Of a stretch of DNA of 64,000 bases, positions 1-7,988 are shown in pieces. The notes below the pieces were generated by a model, which was given only the letters and a program-made list of their open reading frames with translations, did not search any database and was not told the origin of the DNA. The DNA lies in assembly GCA_049306095.1 (NCBI GenBank), contig JBAQPU010000055.1, forward strand, positions 1 through 64,000. Reading direction: 5' to 3'. Source of the DNA: UBA2336 sp049306095 (GTDB lineage Bacteria > Bacteroidota > Bacteroidia > Cytophagales > Cyclobacteriaceae). The number at the start of each line of letters is the position of its first letter. The stretch's first letter is position 1. The position numbers and the translations under genes are program-made.

Positions 1-1
1 T

Positions 2-72
2 GGTCTCGTGGCCGAGTGGCTAGGCTGAGCTCTGCAAAAGCTCCTACAGCGGTTCGAATCCGCTCGAGACCT
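2..72 (+). tRNA. tRNA-Cys (GCA)
   Basis: A full cloverleaf folds from the sequence. The acceptor arms are 2-8 and 65-71. The anticodon stem is 27-31/39-43 with loop CTGCAAA, which places anticodon GCA at 34-36. The T stem is 48-52/60-64 with loop TTCGAAT. The discriminator base is T72, the U73 expected for cysteine tRNA. The CCA end is not encoded. Confidence 0.96.
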
Positions 73-78
73 CAAACA

Positions 79-117
79 AAAAGCCGATCATGACAAAGTC
101 AGGTCGGCTTTTTAATT
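79..117 (+). terminator. Intrinsic terminator after tRNA-Cys
   Basis: A GC-rich stem (AAGCCGA paired with TCGGCTT) closes over an inner TGAC/GTCA stem and runs into a T-rich tract. It starts seven bases after the tRNA, so it probably ends the tRNA transcript. Confidence 0.8.
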
Positions 118-204
118 TTTATTGCTAATGTTAGTTATGTCGTATGCTCTATTGATCGCATACAGACCTACTCTGATAGCCAAAAGTTGGTTGCATGTTG
201 TGGT

Positions 205-282
205 CTTTCAGATTGTGTTCTTTGATAGATTGTCCCGAATGCTTTCGGGATGATTTGCTTTCAGATTGTGTTTTTTGATAGA
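205..282. repeat. Pair of 25-bp direct repeats in the tRNA-CDGSH gap
   Basis: Two copies of a 25-base sequence lie at 205-229 and 258-282. They differ at one position and have a period of 53. A perfect 7-bp hairpin (233-239/244-250) separates them. Both begin CTTTCAGATTGTG and contain TTTGATAGA. The bases before the second copy (TGATTTG) and those near 294-301 (ATGGAAAC) resemble parts of Bacteroidota type II CRISPR repeats as I remember them. Two copies and no cas gene do not make an array. The rest of 118-428 shows no gene I can support. Confidence 0.55.
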
Positions 283-428
283 CTCAAAAAGAGTAATGGA
301 AACCACACATTGTCGAAAATATTTCCGAAAGGGCTTACCTGGTGTAAAGCTTCCGTAATGCAATAGAAAAACTAATGCAAAAACTGGATTAAAACTTTAT
401 ATTTCCTTCAGAAATAAATCAAATACTG

Positions 429-674
429 ATGAGCCAACCGGATACAAAAGGCAAGCAACCTGTTGAAATTGAACTGGAGCCTGGCAAACTCTATTCATGG
501 TGCCAATGCGGAAAGTCAAAGACGCAACCCTTCTGTGATACTGTGTCGCATGAAGGCACGGGTATAAAGCCGAAAGAATTCAGAGTCTCAATTCGTAGGA
601 AAGTGTGGTTGTGTATGTGTAAGCAAACCAAAACACAACCTTATTGTGATGGGTCACATAATAAGTTGAAGTAG
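429..674 (+). CDS. CDGSH iron-sulfur domain protein (double motif)
   Basis: This 81-residue protein carries two CDGSH-type 2Fe-2S binding motifs, as in CISD3/MitoNEET-related bacterial proteins that take part in redox or cluster transfer. The second motif is canonical: C-x-C, then P-Y-C-D-G-S-H near residues 62-77. The first has the C-x-C pair (C25, C27) and F-C-D, but then reads T-V-S-H, so the histidine ligand is one residue further from the last cysteine than usual. No signal peptide is visible, so it should be cytosolic. It stands alone between the tRNA and the convergent pyrE. The ATG has no Shine-Dalgarno. Confidence 0.88.
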   Translation: MSQPDTKGKQPVEIELEPGKLYSWCQCGKSKTQPFCDTVSHEGTGIKPKEFRVSIRRKVWLCMCKQTKTQPYCDGSHNKLK

Positions 675-697
675 GCCTACCCCAGGGGATTTGCCTT

Positions 698-1348
698 TCA
701 TTTTCTCCAATTCGAAGGGTCAACTCTCCAGGCTTTTAATGAGGCTAACTGTGCTTCTGTAATAAATTGTTGCTTGTGGGCATAAGTAAGTAAGTGACTG
801 AAATCACTCAGGCTAATAAGCGAAACATCGGCTTCATAAAAATTCCGGGTGGCCAGATCAAACCCGTAATTGAAAATCGATACCATTCCTAACACCTGGG
901 CACCTGCTTTCCGAAGTGCCTCCACCACCTTCAGGGAACTTCCTCCGGTAGAGACCAGGTCTTCGACAACAACAATTTTCTGACCCTTCGTTAACTTTCC
1001 CTCAATCAGGTTTTCCATGCCATGCTCTTTTGGTTTAGAGCGAACGTATAAAAAGGGAAGGTTCATAGCTTCAGCAACCAAGGCGCCCTGTGGGATACCT
1101 GCCGTTGCCACTCCGGCTATTCCCTCTGCGGCAGCGAAATTTTCACGGATAGCCTGCGCTAACCCATCCCGGATGGACGTTCGGATTTCCGGATACGAAA
1201 GGGATAGTCTGTTGTCGCAATAGATGGGAGACTTCCACCCCGAACTCCAGGTAAAGGGTTTTTCAATACTTAGCTTAATGGCTTCAATTTGGAGCAACAT
1301 ACCGGCAACTTTTGCAGCTGTTTGCTCCTGAATCTTAATAATTGGCAT
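698..1348 (-). CDS. pyrE: Orotate phosphoribosyltransferase
   Basis: PyrE joins orotate to PRPP to give orotidine monophosphate in de novo pyrimidine synthesis. The 216 residues match the family length. The PRPP-binding loop V-V-V-E-D-L-V-S-T-G-G-S-S lies at 126-138 and the flexible catalytic loop (R-S-K-P-K-E-H-G) at 103-110. It is convergent with the CDGSH gene, with 23 bases between the stops. No other pyr gene is nearby. Confidence 0.96.
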   Translation of the reverse strand: MPIIKIQEQTAAKVAGMLLQIEAIKLSIEKPFTWSSGWKSPIYCDNRLSLSYPEIRTSIRDGLAQAIRENFAAAEGIAGVATAGIPQGALVAEAMNLPFLYVRSKPKEHGMENLIEGKLTKGQKIVVVEDLVSTGGSSLKVVEALRKAGAQVLGMVSIFNYGFDLATRNFYEADVSLISLSDFSHLLTYAHKQQFITEAQLASLKAWRVDPSNWRK

Positions 1349-1499
1349 AGTGTGCCAAAATACGCACTTACCATCACTAATTGGGTTGTGGCATTCTAAA
1401 ATTTTGAGATTTTAAACTTTAAAAAATATGAATTAGCCTTGACTGCTTCCAAATAATTTGCTCTTTTGCGATCATGGTTGAAACGGAAATGGTGCATTC

Positions 1500-2180
1500 A
1501 TGATCATTTTTATTAATGACATCCCGGTCAGGATTTACAAGGTTGATGAGAGCCCATCCAGCGACCAGTTTAATCATGTTATTGATGGCACGGCAGAACA
1601 GATTACCCGGGCCAAACTTTTGCACCATGTGTGGGTGAAAAATGTGAAGGAAGCTGAACTCGATTTGCTGCTGGGTTTTCTTAATTCACCCATCCCCATC
1701 ACGTTATTATCGCTTCATATTACCGTTGCGGATTATGACCTGGTGAAAACCTACCTGCAAAGTAAGTTCAAGGTTGTGAAGGCGGCCGGTGGACTGGTGC
1801 GTAAGAAAGACAAGTGCCTGATGATCTACCGAATGAAGAAATGGGATCTTCCGAAAGGAAAAAAGGAAAAAAAGGAAAAGTATAAAGAGACGGCCGTGCG
1901 GGAAGTAGCGGAAGAGTGCAATATTTCGGTGAAGATCGGAAGGAAAATATGCACCACCTGGCATACCTACACTATGAATAAACGAAGCATGCTGAAGAAA
2001 ACGCGTTGGTATGTGATGGATATTATCGATGATTCAAAAATGAAACCTGCCGTTGAAGAGGATATTGAAGAATTGCGCTGGATGAACCCCAAAGAGGTTT
2101 ATCATGCTCTTCAGCATTCTTATAAATCGATTCAGTACGTTTTTGAAGAATATTACAAACTGGCCAAGGTGAAGGTTTAG
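1500..2180 (+). CDS. Nudix hydrolase with N-terminal extension
   Basis: The Nudix box lies at residues 120-142 (G-x5-E-x7-R-E-V-A-E-E). The glycine usually following the EE pair is a cysteine. About 90 residues precede the Nudix fold and match no domain I recognise. A very basic run (K-G-K-K-E-K-K-E-K) sits inside the box. Such enzymes cleave nucleoside diphosphate-linked substrates, but the substrate here cannot be read from sequence. The gene converges with coaD with two bases between the stops. The ATG at 1500 overlaps the stop of a nine-codon upstream frame. Confidence 0.88.
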   Translation: MIIFINDIPVRIYKVDESPSSDQFNHVIDGTAEQITRAKLLHHVWVKNVKEAELDLLLGFLNSPIPITLLSLHITVADYDLVKTYLQSKFKVVKAAGGLVRKKDKCLMIYRMKKWDLPKGKKEKKEKYKETAVREVAEECNISVKIGRKICTTWHTYTMNKRSMLKKTRWYVMDIIDDSKMKPAVEEDIEELRWMNPKEVYHALQHSYKSIQYVFEEYYKLAKVKV

Positions 2181-2182
2181 CC

Positions 2183-2641
2183 TTATAATTTGTACGGTAA
2201 AAATTTAGAAACATCGCCTTTGTACCGGTGCACCTCCCGGATGATCGAAGAACTGATCCACGCAAACTGCGGTGACGTAATTAAAAATACCGATTCAAGT
2301 TCCTGATAAAGCTCGCGGTTCACCTGTGCGATACTGTTTTCATATTCAAAGTCGGTTGTATTTCGTAAGCCACGCAATAAGTATGAGGCTCCGTTTTTTT
2401 TAGCAAACTCCGCTGTCAGTTGGGCGAAACTTTCAACGCGTATATTGGGGTGGTTGGCAAAAGTCTCGTTAATCTTGTTAATCATCATGTCAATCTCAAA
2501 GTATCGCACGCTCTTTTGGGAATTGTATCCGATGGCAACAATAATTTCATCGAACAACTCGAGCCCACGCAGCACAATGTCTTCATGTCCTTTTGTAAAC
2601 GGATCAAAAGATCCCGGGAAGAGTGCAATGCGTTTTTTCAT
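2183..2641 (-). CDS. coaD: Phosphopantetheine adenylyltransferase
   Basis: CoaD adenylylates 4'-phosphopantetheine to dephospho-CoA, the penultimate step of coenzyme A synthesis. The 152 residues fit the family. The nucleotidyltransferase signature G-S-F-D-P-F-T-K-G-H is at residues 10-19, the substrate motif R-G-L-R-N-T-T-D-F-E-Y-E is near 90-101, and the second signature I-S-S-S-I-I-R-E is near 129-136. It lies 86 bases downstream of the DUF3822 gene on the same strand, a pairing I recall as common in Bacteroidota. Confidence 0.97.
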   Translation of the reverse strand: MKKRIALFPGSFDPFTKGHEDIVLRGLELFDEIIVAIGYNSQKSVRYFEIDMMINKINETFANHPNIRVESFAQLTAEFAKKNGASYLLRGLRNTTDFEYENSIAQVNRELYQELESVFLITSPQFAWISSSIIREVHRYKGDVSKFLPYKL

Positions 2642-2649
2642 TTCGCGGA

Positions 2650-2722
2650 CCTTATACCTTTACTTTATACCTAATACCTAATACCTTATGCCTTTTACTT
2701 ATGCCTTATACCTTATACCCTT
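2650..2722. repeat. Low-complexity CTTATACC-type tract
   Basis: The gap between coaD and the DUF3822 gene is almost entirely variations on CTTATACC, CTAATACC and CTTATGCC. It has no hairpin or promoter that I can see. It looks like the microsatellite-like filler common between Bacteroidota genes. Confidence 0.7.
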
Positions 2723-2727
2723 CATCA

Positions 2728-3615
2728 CTACCCGCATAACTGAATGCTGTATAAATCAAAGAAGTGATGTTCTTGCGATTCGTCAAAGAAGTAACCAAAC
2801 TTAAAATACTTCGGCCTCTCTCCAAAGGTTACATTATTGATGTATTTGTAAAACTCATGATAATGCGGTGAATTTTTTCCGATGTAGCCCCACAATACAA
2901 CCTGGCTGGTTTGCTGATCCATGTTCAGCGATTTCATAACCAACATGATGTATTTGATGTAATCCGAAAATTGCTTGATCGAAAATTGATTGTAGTAAAT
3001 CAGTTTTCCATTCTGAACGGAGAGGATGTGCAATTTGAAACGATCAATGTATATGTACAACGGATTGTCTTTTCGGTTTTTAGCCGACTGCATAACTCCC
3101 TCTATCAATGCTCCCGATTGGTGAATGAAAACGGGCTTGTTGTTGGGATAAATGGTTTCAATCCAGGCTTTAAGTTCTTTTGGAATGGCAAATACCGTTA
3201 CCGATTGTGAGTTAGGCAACGACACAGGAATAAAATTTTCCTGATCGCGATTAATGTGCGAATTAAACTTCAGGTAATCTTCCAGGGCGTCCTCCGTATA
3301 CAGGGCTTGCGGAACCTGAACAAAGTTTTGATTTTTGAGAGACACTTTAATCTGTTTCCAGAAACCGGCCTTCAGGTAAGCATGCGCTTCAAAAAGTTGA
3401 TCCAGTGCAGTTACTAACTCTTGTTGCGATGAAACACCCGGGAAAACATAATCTTCCAGTACTAAAAAACGGCTGTCATCCAGGTCTACCACACCCACCT
3501 GAAAATCACGGGTGCCAATGTTGATGAAAAGCGTGTATTGATGAATCTTATCTTCATCAAAACGGTCGTCTTTTATTTTTTTGATAAGCTTATAGGTGGA
3601 TGTAATGGTTTGCAA
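2728..3615 (-). CDS. DUF3822 family protein
   Basis: The 295 residues match DUF3822, a Bacteroidota family of unknown function with an actin/hexokinase-like (ASKHA-type) appearance: F-I-N-I-G-T-R-D-F-Q-V-G-V-V near residues 30-43 looks like a phosphate-binding strand-turn-strand. No signal peptide or membrane segment is seen. It is transcribed toward coaD and may share its transcript. The biochemical role is not known to me. Confidence 0.82.
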   Translation of the reverse strand: MQTITSTYKLIKKIKDDRFDEDKIHQYTLFINIGTRDFQVGVVDLDDSRFLVLEDYVFPGVSSQQELVTALDQLFEAHAYLKAGFWKQIKVSLKNQNFVQVPQALYTEDALEDYLKFNSHINRDQENFIPVSLPNSQSVTVFAIPKELKAWIETIYPNNKPVFIHQSGALIEGVMQSAKNRKDNPLYIYIDRFKLHILSVQNGKLIYYNQFSIKQFSDYIKYIMLVMKSLNMDQQTSQVVLWGYIGKNSPHYHEFYKYINNVTFGERPKYFKFGYFFDESQEHHFFDLYSIQLCG

Positions 3616-3684
3616 GCTGCTTCTGAATTAGTTGTCTGAATACAATTATAATTATTTTGAGGTGTAAAATTGCCGTATTAAGGC

Positions 3685-4176
3685 CTATATTCTGTAAAAT
3701 CCATGCAACTTCTTTAAATCATCAACAGACTGGGCCAGGCGGAAAATCCCATGTCGTTCTTCTGGTGGCATGGCCAAAATGGTATTAAAATCCAGATACT
3801 CTACCTTCTGAATAATTTGCATGTCGGGTAAACTTTCCGGATCAATTCCTGTTGAAAGGTTGCCAACGGCATCATGAACAGCAAAGAATAATTCAACCGC
3901 ATGAAGGGGAGGACTAATGAATTCACAGGCAAACAGGAATTCTCCGGGCGTAATGTGTAGGCCGGTTTCTTCCTGAAATTCACGGGTCAGAGCCTCTGTG
4001 GCTGATTGCCCGAAGTCCACTCCGCCACCGGGTGGAGCCCAAAAGTTGCCTTTCGTAATGGCGCGGTGGTTCACCATCAAAAGCTTGCTTGCCCTCCAGT
4101 ATAAACCACATACCCGAATGCGTACCCGATTGCCATATTTTTCGGCTATTTCAGCGTTTAATGGGTTACCCGACAT
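3685..4176 (-). CDS. Nudix hydrolase
   Basis: This single-domain Nudix protein has 163 residues. The box runs from about G51 to I75 and includes R-E-F-Q-E-E-T-G-L. The glutamate expected in G-x5-E is replaced by Q57, while the catalytic R-E-x-x-E-E core is intact. The preceding A-P-P-G-G-G is typical of ADP-sugar or nucleotide pyrophosphatases. The substrate is unknown. It lies 69 bases upstream of the DUF3822 gene on the same strand and diverges from the DUF1573 gene. Confidence 0.9.
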   Translation of the reverse strand: MSGNPLNAEIAEKYGNRVRIRVCGLYWRASKLLMVNHRAITKGNFWAPPGGGVDFGQSATEALTREFQEETGLHITPGEFLFACEFISPPLHAVELFFAVHDAVGNLSTGIDPESLPDMQIIQKVEYLDFNTILAMPPEERHGIFRLAQSVDDLKKLHGFYRI

Positions 4177-4255
4177 CGTATTTTTTTATTGAATGAATAC
4201 TGATTACCGCCTGTAAAATTTGATCATATTGGCAGTATTGTTGTTCTAAGCTTAT

Positions 4256-4263
4256 TAACTTTG
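4256..4263 (+). promoter_or_regulatory. Bacteroidota -7 box before DUF1573 gene
   Basis: TAACTTTG matches TAnnTTTG exactly and lies 16 bases before the ATG at 4280. I see no well-spaced -33 TTG. Confidence 0.45.
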
Positions 4264-4279
4264 ATAAAAAATTTAAGGT

Positions 4280-4690
4280 ATGAAGAAGTATTTGATTTTA
4301 GTTCTTTTTGGATTGGTTGGCTCACTTGTTTACGGGCAGGAGAAAACTGCACCGGCAAAAGTAGATGGCCCGGTTATTAAATTGGAAGAAACCACATTTG
4401 ATTTTGGTACCATTACTCAGGGTGAAGTGGTTGAGCATGTATTTAAGTTTGCCAATACGGGCAATCAACCATTGATTATTACTAACATCCAGATTTCGTG
4501 TGGTTGCACTACACCTCAATGGCCCCGCGAACCTATTATGCCTGGTGCAAAAGGCGAAATTAAGGTGGGCTTTAACAGTGCGGGTAAGCTAAACAAGCAG
4601 AACAAAACCCTTCCGATTATTTCAAACTCTGTTAACGATGCCTCCATTACATTTACCACCAATGTGGTAGCGAAGGAGATCAATAATTAA
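4280..4690 (+). CDS. DUF1573 exported protein
   Basis: A Sec signal peptide ends near residue 20 (L-V-Y-G-Q). The rest is one DUF1573 domain, an ASH/HYDIN-like immunoglobulin fold common in Bacteroidota envelope proteins. The hallmark is S-C-G-C-T-T-P around residues 73-79, after F-D-F-G-T-I near 41-46. It probably acts in the periplasm, with no known enzyme activity. The gene is monocistronic, with a -7 box before it and a strong terminator after it. Confidence 0.9.
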   Translation: MKKYLILVLFGLVGSLVYGQEKTAPAKVDGPVIKLEETTFDFGTITQGEVVEHVFKFANTGNQPLIITNIQISCGCTTPQWPREPIMPGAKGEIKVGFNSAGKLNKQNKTLPIISNSVNDASITFTTNVVAKEINN

Positions 4691-4711
4691 TAAGAACGTA
4701 TTTCGTTAAAG

Positions 4712-4745
4712 CGCTGATTCCGGGGAACCGGGATCAGCGTTTTTA
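4712..4745. terminator. Bidirectional terminator between DUF1573 and DUF423 genes
   Basis: A stem of about 12 pairs (CGCTGATTCCGG with CCGGGATCAGCG) has a four-base loop and runs into GTTTTTA on the plus strand. It lies exactly between two convergent stops. Its 3' flank overlaps the last codons of the DUF423 gene. Confidence 0.8.
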
Positions 4746-5120
4746 TTTCTTATTGAAAATTCCCAGCAAAAGAAAAAGCCACCCGAGAATTAACAAAACT
4801 CCTCCAAAAGGAGTGGCCATGGCAAATGCTGTAACCTGAGTGAAACAAAGCAAGTACAGACTTCCACTGAAGATAATGGTTCCTGCCAGGAAAAACGTGC
4901 CTGCGGTTTGAAGAAACTTTGAATCTAAAAACTGCTGAAGCGCCCCTGTAACCAGTAACGCAAACGCATGGTAGAATTCATACCGAACCGCGAGTTCAAA
5001 GGTATCGGTTCGGCCAGCGCTGGCCAGCATTTCCTTCAATGCATGTGCACCAAATGCTCCCAGGGCAACACCAAGTCCGCCTAAAATTGCCCCTGCCAAT
5101 AATGTATTCTTTTGATTCAT
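4743..5120 (-). CDS. DUF423 small membrane protein
   Basis: The 125 residues contain four hydrophobic segments. The N-terminal G-A-F-G-A-H-A-L-K motif near 22-30 is the hallmark of DUF423 (YgdD family), inner-membrane proteins of unknown function. The ATG overlaps the end of the YggS gene by four bases (5117-5120), so the two are probably co-translated. Confidence 0.9.
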   Translation of the reverse strand: MNQKNTLLAGAILGGLGVALGAFGAHALKEMLASAGRTDTFELAVRYEFYHAFALLVTGALQQFLDSKFLQTAGTFFLAGTIIFSGSLYLLCFTQVTAFAMATPFGGVLLILGWLFLLLGIFNKK

Positions 5121-5791
5121 GGTTGATAATTTCGTTCTCCAAAAATAGCAGTTCCTATCCGAACCATTGTACTGCCTTCTTCAGCGGCAAGCTGGTAGTC
5201 GCTGCTCATCCCCATAGAAAGTTCTTTCAGTGCAATATTGTTTGGCCAGGCTACAGACTTTAAGTTTTCAAAAATAGATTTCAGCGATTGAAATTCCATT
5301 CTGATTTTGTGCTCATCAGTTGTTAACGTGGCCATGCCCATTAAGCCGGTTATTTTGATGTGTTGGAATGCAGCAATTTCAGGTGAGCGCAACAAATCAA
5401 ATAGCTCAGTTTCTGAGAACCCGAACTTGGTATCTTCTTCCGCAATGTGAATTTGAAGCAGGCAATTGATTACCCTGTTATTTTTCTTGCCTTGTTTATC
5501 AATTTCCTGTAGGAGCTTCAGGCTGTCAACCGAATGAATCAGATGGACAAAGGGTGCTATGTACTTAACCTTGTTGGTTTGAAGGTGGCCGATCATGTGC
5601 CATTCAATATCCTTCGGAAGTTGATCGTATTTTTGAGTTAGTTCTTGAGCTTTATTTTCTCCAAAAACCCGTTGGCCGGCATCGTACGCTTCCATAATTT
5701 TTTCAATCGGTTGCGTTTTGCTTACAGCAATCAGTAAGCAGCCTGCAGGCAGCGAACGGGTTAATAATTCTATACTTTTTTTAATGTTCAT
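5117..5791 (-). CDS. YggS/PLPBP family pyridoxal phosphate homeostasis protein
   Basis: This is a single-domain fold type III PLP-binding protein of 224 residues, the normal length for the family. The PLP lysine is K25 in A-V-S-K-T-Q-P. The phosphate-binding end is S-M-G-M-S-S-D-Y near 190-197 and R-I-G-T-A-I-F-G-E-R near 211-220. Family members buffer PLP and affect amino acid and keto-acid pools rather than catalyse a defined reaction. It is divergent from the GH3-like gene. Confidence 0.94.
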   Translation of the reverse strand: MNIKKSIELLTRSLPAGCLLIAVSKTQPIEKIMEAYDAGQRVFGENKAQELTQKYDQLPKDIEWHMIGHLQTNKVKYIAPFVHLIHSVDSLKLLQEIDKQGKKNNRVINCLLQIHIAEEDTKFGFSETELFDLLRSPEIAAFQHIKITGLMGMATLTTDEHKIRMEFQSLKSIFENLKSVAWPNNIALKELSMGMSSDYQLAAEEGSTMVRIGTAIFGERNYQP

Positions 5792-5795
5792 TCCG

Positions 5796-5803
5796 TATTT
5801 TTG
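5796..5803 (+). promoter_or_regulatory. -7 box before GH3-like gene
   Basis: TATTTTTG matches TAnnTTTG and lies 21 bases before the ATG at 5825. It covers the TTG that would be the longest possible start, which argues for the ATG. Confidence 0.4.
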
Positions 5804-5824
5804 GTACCGGTCAATCCACCACCC

Positions 5825-7381
5825 ATGGCGATATTAGGAACCTTGCTTAAAAAAGGAATTCGCTTGCGCGAAATGATGGAGCAAGATTACACTTCTCCGT
5901 TCGATCTTCAAAAAAAGGAATTAAAAGAACTTCTGATTGCCGCCAATCAAACCGATTTTGGAAGGCACTATAACTTTCAGGACATCCTGCGTGCATTTCG
6001 GAGAAGCAATAACGATTTTCATAAGATTTTCAGGCAAAATATTCCCATTCATTCCTATAATAAAATTTATAACGACTGGTGGAAAAATGCCCTGAAAGGG
6101 AGCAAGAATATCTGTTGGCCGGGCAGGATCAAATATTTTGCGCTGAGTTCTGGAACATCCGAATCTGCCTCCAAGCACATTCCGGTTACAAAAGAAATGA
6201 CTAAGGCTATTCAACGGACGAGCATCCGGCAAATCCTTACGCTTTCTAAATACGATTTACCATCTGACTTTTTTACTGCGGGGATCATGATGCTGGGCGG
6301 AAGTACGCACCTGAATAAGCGCGGAAAATTTTTTGAGGGCGATTTAAGCGGAATCCAGGCGGCCAAACTTCCCTTTTGGTTTCAACATTTTTATAAACCC
6401 GGAAAGAAAATTGCTAAAACACGAAACTGGGATGCTAAGCTGGATGAGATTACCCGGAATGCCCATAAATGGGACATCGGTATTATTGTAGGAGTGCCGG
6501 CATGGATCCAGATTCTCATGGAGAAAATAGTCAGGCACTATAAGGTTGCCCATATTCATGAGATATGGCCCAACCTGATGGTGTATGTTCATGGAGGCGT
6601 GTCATTTGATCCGTACCGAAAGGGTTTTGAGAAAATATTAGGGAAGCCAATTCACTACATAGAAACCTATCTTGCATCGGAAGGCTTTGTTGCGTTTCAG
6701 GCTTATCCGAACAGGCGCTCGATGCGAATGGTGCTGAACAATGGTATTTTTTATGAATTCGTTCCGTTTGAAGATCGGAATTTTGATGCGAACGGAGACA
6801 TTAAGCCCGATGCCGAAGCATTGATGATTGATGAAGTAGAGGAGGGCAAAGAATATGCTATTCTGCTGTCGAGTTGCGCAGGTGCGTGGCGATACCTGAT
6901 TGGCGATGTGATTAAGTTTATTTCCGTAGAGGAATCGGAAATTGTGATCACCGGACGGACCAAACATTTTCTGAGTTTATGCGGAGAGCATTTATCCGTT
7001 GATAACATGAATAAGGCTATTGAATTAGTTTCGGATGAACTTAATATTATCGTGAAGGAATTTACTGTAGCGGGTATTCCTCACGGAACGTTGTTTGCGC
7101 ATCATTGGTATGTCGGTACGGATGACCCGGTTGATAAAAATGTATTGCGCAATCGAATTGATGCACACCTGAAAAATTTGAATGACGATTACGCGGTAGA
7201 GCGAAGTGCTGCATTAAAAGAAATTCATGTTGATGTGGTGCCGGTGAAAATGTTTTATGACTGGATGGAGGCGAAGGGTAAAGTGGGCGGACAGAATAAA
7301 TTTCCGCGTGTTATCAAGAGCGCGCAATTAGAAGATTGGAAATCTTTCCTGGAAAAGCATACGAATGGAAGTCGTTCTTAA
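5825..7381 (+). CDS. GH3-like acyl-acid amido synthetase
   Basis: The 518-residue protein belongs to the GH3 auxin-responsive family, ANL-superfamily enzymes that adenylate a carboxylic acid and join it to an amino acid. The adenylation motif S-S-G-T-S-E-S-A-S-K lies near residues 108-117, followed by the Y-x-A-S-E-G-F motif near 281-287 and G-D-V-I-K-F near 361-366. No natural substrate is known to me for Bacteroidota members. I chose the ATG at 5825, since an earlier in-frame TTG falls in the -7 box. The last 17 bases overlap the LysE-type exporter gene, suggesting coupling. Confidence 0.88.
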   Translation: MAILGTLLKKGIRLREMMEQDYTSPFDLQKKELKELLIAANQTDFGRHYNFQDILRAFRRSNNDFHKIFRQNIPIHSYNKIYNDWWKNALKGSKNICWPGRIKYFALSSGTSESASKHIPVTKEMTKAIQRTSIRQILTLSKYDLPSDFFTAGIMMLGGSTHLNKRGKFFEGDLSGIQAAKLPFWFQHFYKPGKKIAKTRNWDAKLDEITRNAHKWDIGIIVGVPAWIQILMEKIVRHYKVAHIHEIWPNLMVYVHGGVSFDPYRKGFEKILGKPIHYIETYLASEGFVAFQAYPNRRSMRMVLNNGIFYEFVPFEDRNFDANGDIKPDAEALMIDEVEEGKEYAILLSSCAGAWRYLIGDVIKFISVEESEIVITGRTKHFLSLCGEHLSVDNMNKAIELVSDELNIIVKEFTVAGIPHGTLFAHHWYVGTDDPVDKNVLRNRIDAHLKNLNDDYAVERSAALKEIHVDVVPVKMFYDWMEAKGKVGGQNKFPRVIKSAQLEDWKSFLEKHTNGSRS

Positions 7382-7988
7382 AGGAATTTTTTCTGGCCTT
7401 GTTCTGGCTATTTTAGTCGGCCCTGTTTTTTTTACGTTACTTCAAACCAGCATCGAGCGGGGTTTTAAAAGTGGTGTTTGGGTGGCTGTTGGCATTGCCA
7501 TGAGTGATTCGTTGTATGTGGCCTTATCCTACCTTGGGCTGTCGAACCTATTTAGTTCAGAAAAATTTCAGGTGTACCTGGCGTATTTCGGTGGAGCAAT
7601 TATTCTTTGTTTTGGTGTTTATTACCTGTTTATTAAAAGCAGGAAAACGTTGAATTTTAATCCTGGGCACGTTCAGGAGAAGAGTTCGTTCAGGTTAATG
7701 GCAAAGGGTTTTGTTATCAATGGTTTTAATCCGATGGTTTTACTCTTCTGGATTGGTACCATCAGCATTGCAACCGGCCAGCTTGGATACACAGAACCCG
7801 CTCAGGGCATAACCTTCCTGGCATCCATCATAGCCACGGTATTTCTTACCGATGTGATCAAAGCAAAGCTTGCGGATAAACTAAGGGTTTTACTAACGCC
7901 TCGGTTGATCAAGATCATGAATATAGTTTTGGGCCTGGTCATGTTCCTGCTGGGGACCAAACTTTTGCTTTGGCGATTCCTCGATTAA
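7365..7988 (+). CDS. LysE family amino-acid exporter
   Basis: The 207 residues with about six hydrophobic segments fit the LysE/RhtB family of proton-driven amino-acid exporters. The N-terminal G-x-V-L-A-I-L-V-G-P-V-F-F region and the G-F-V-I-N-G-F-N-P-M motif near 111-120 are characteristic. It overlaps the GH3-like gene by 17 bases, so the two products may act together. The stop overlaps the convergent lipoprotein gene by four bases. Confidence 0.9.
   Translation: MEVVLKGIFSGLVLAILVGPVFFTLLQTSIERGFKSGVWVAVGIAMSDSLYVALSYLGLSNLFSSEKFQVYLAYFGGAIILCFGVYYLFIKSRKTLNFNPGHVQEKSSFRLMAKGFVINGFNPMVLLFWIGTISIATGQLGYTEPAQGITFLASIIATVFLTDVIKAKLADKLRVLLTPRLIKIMNIVLGLVMFLLGTKLLLWRFLD

Noticed and set aside
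205..282. CRISPR array
   Set aside because: Only two copies, a spacer that is mostly a hairpin, and no cas gene in the window; kept only as a repeat with a possible relic origin.
1474..1503. Nine-codon upstream frame whose stop overlaps the Nudix start
   Set aside because: Very short, no conservation information, and such frames occur often by chance.
5801..5824. Upstream TTG start for the GH3-like gene
   Set aside because: The TTG is part of the TAnnTTTG box, and the extension N-P-P-P looks like non-coding sequence.
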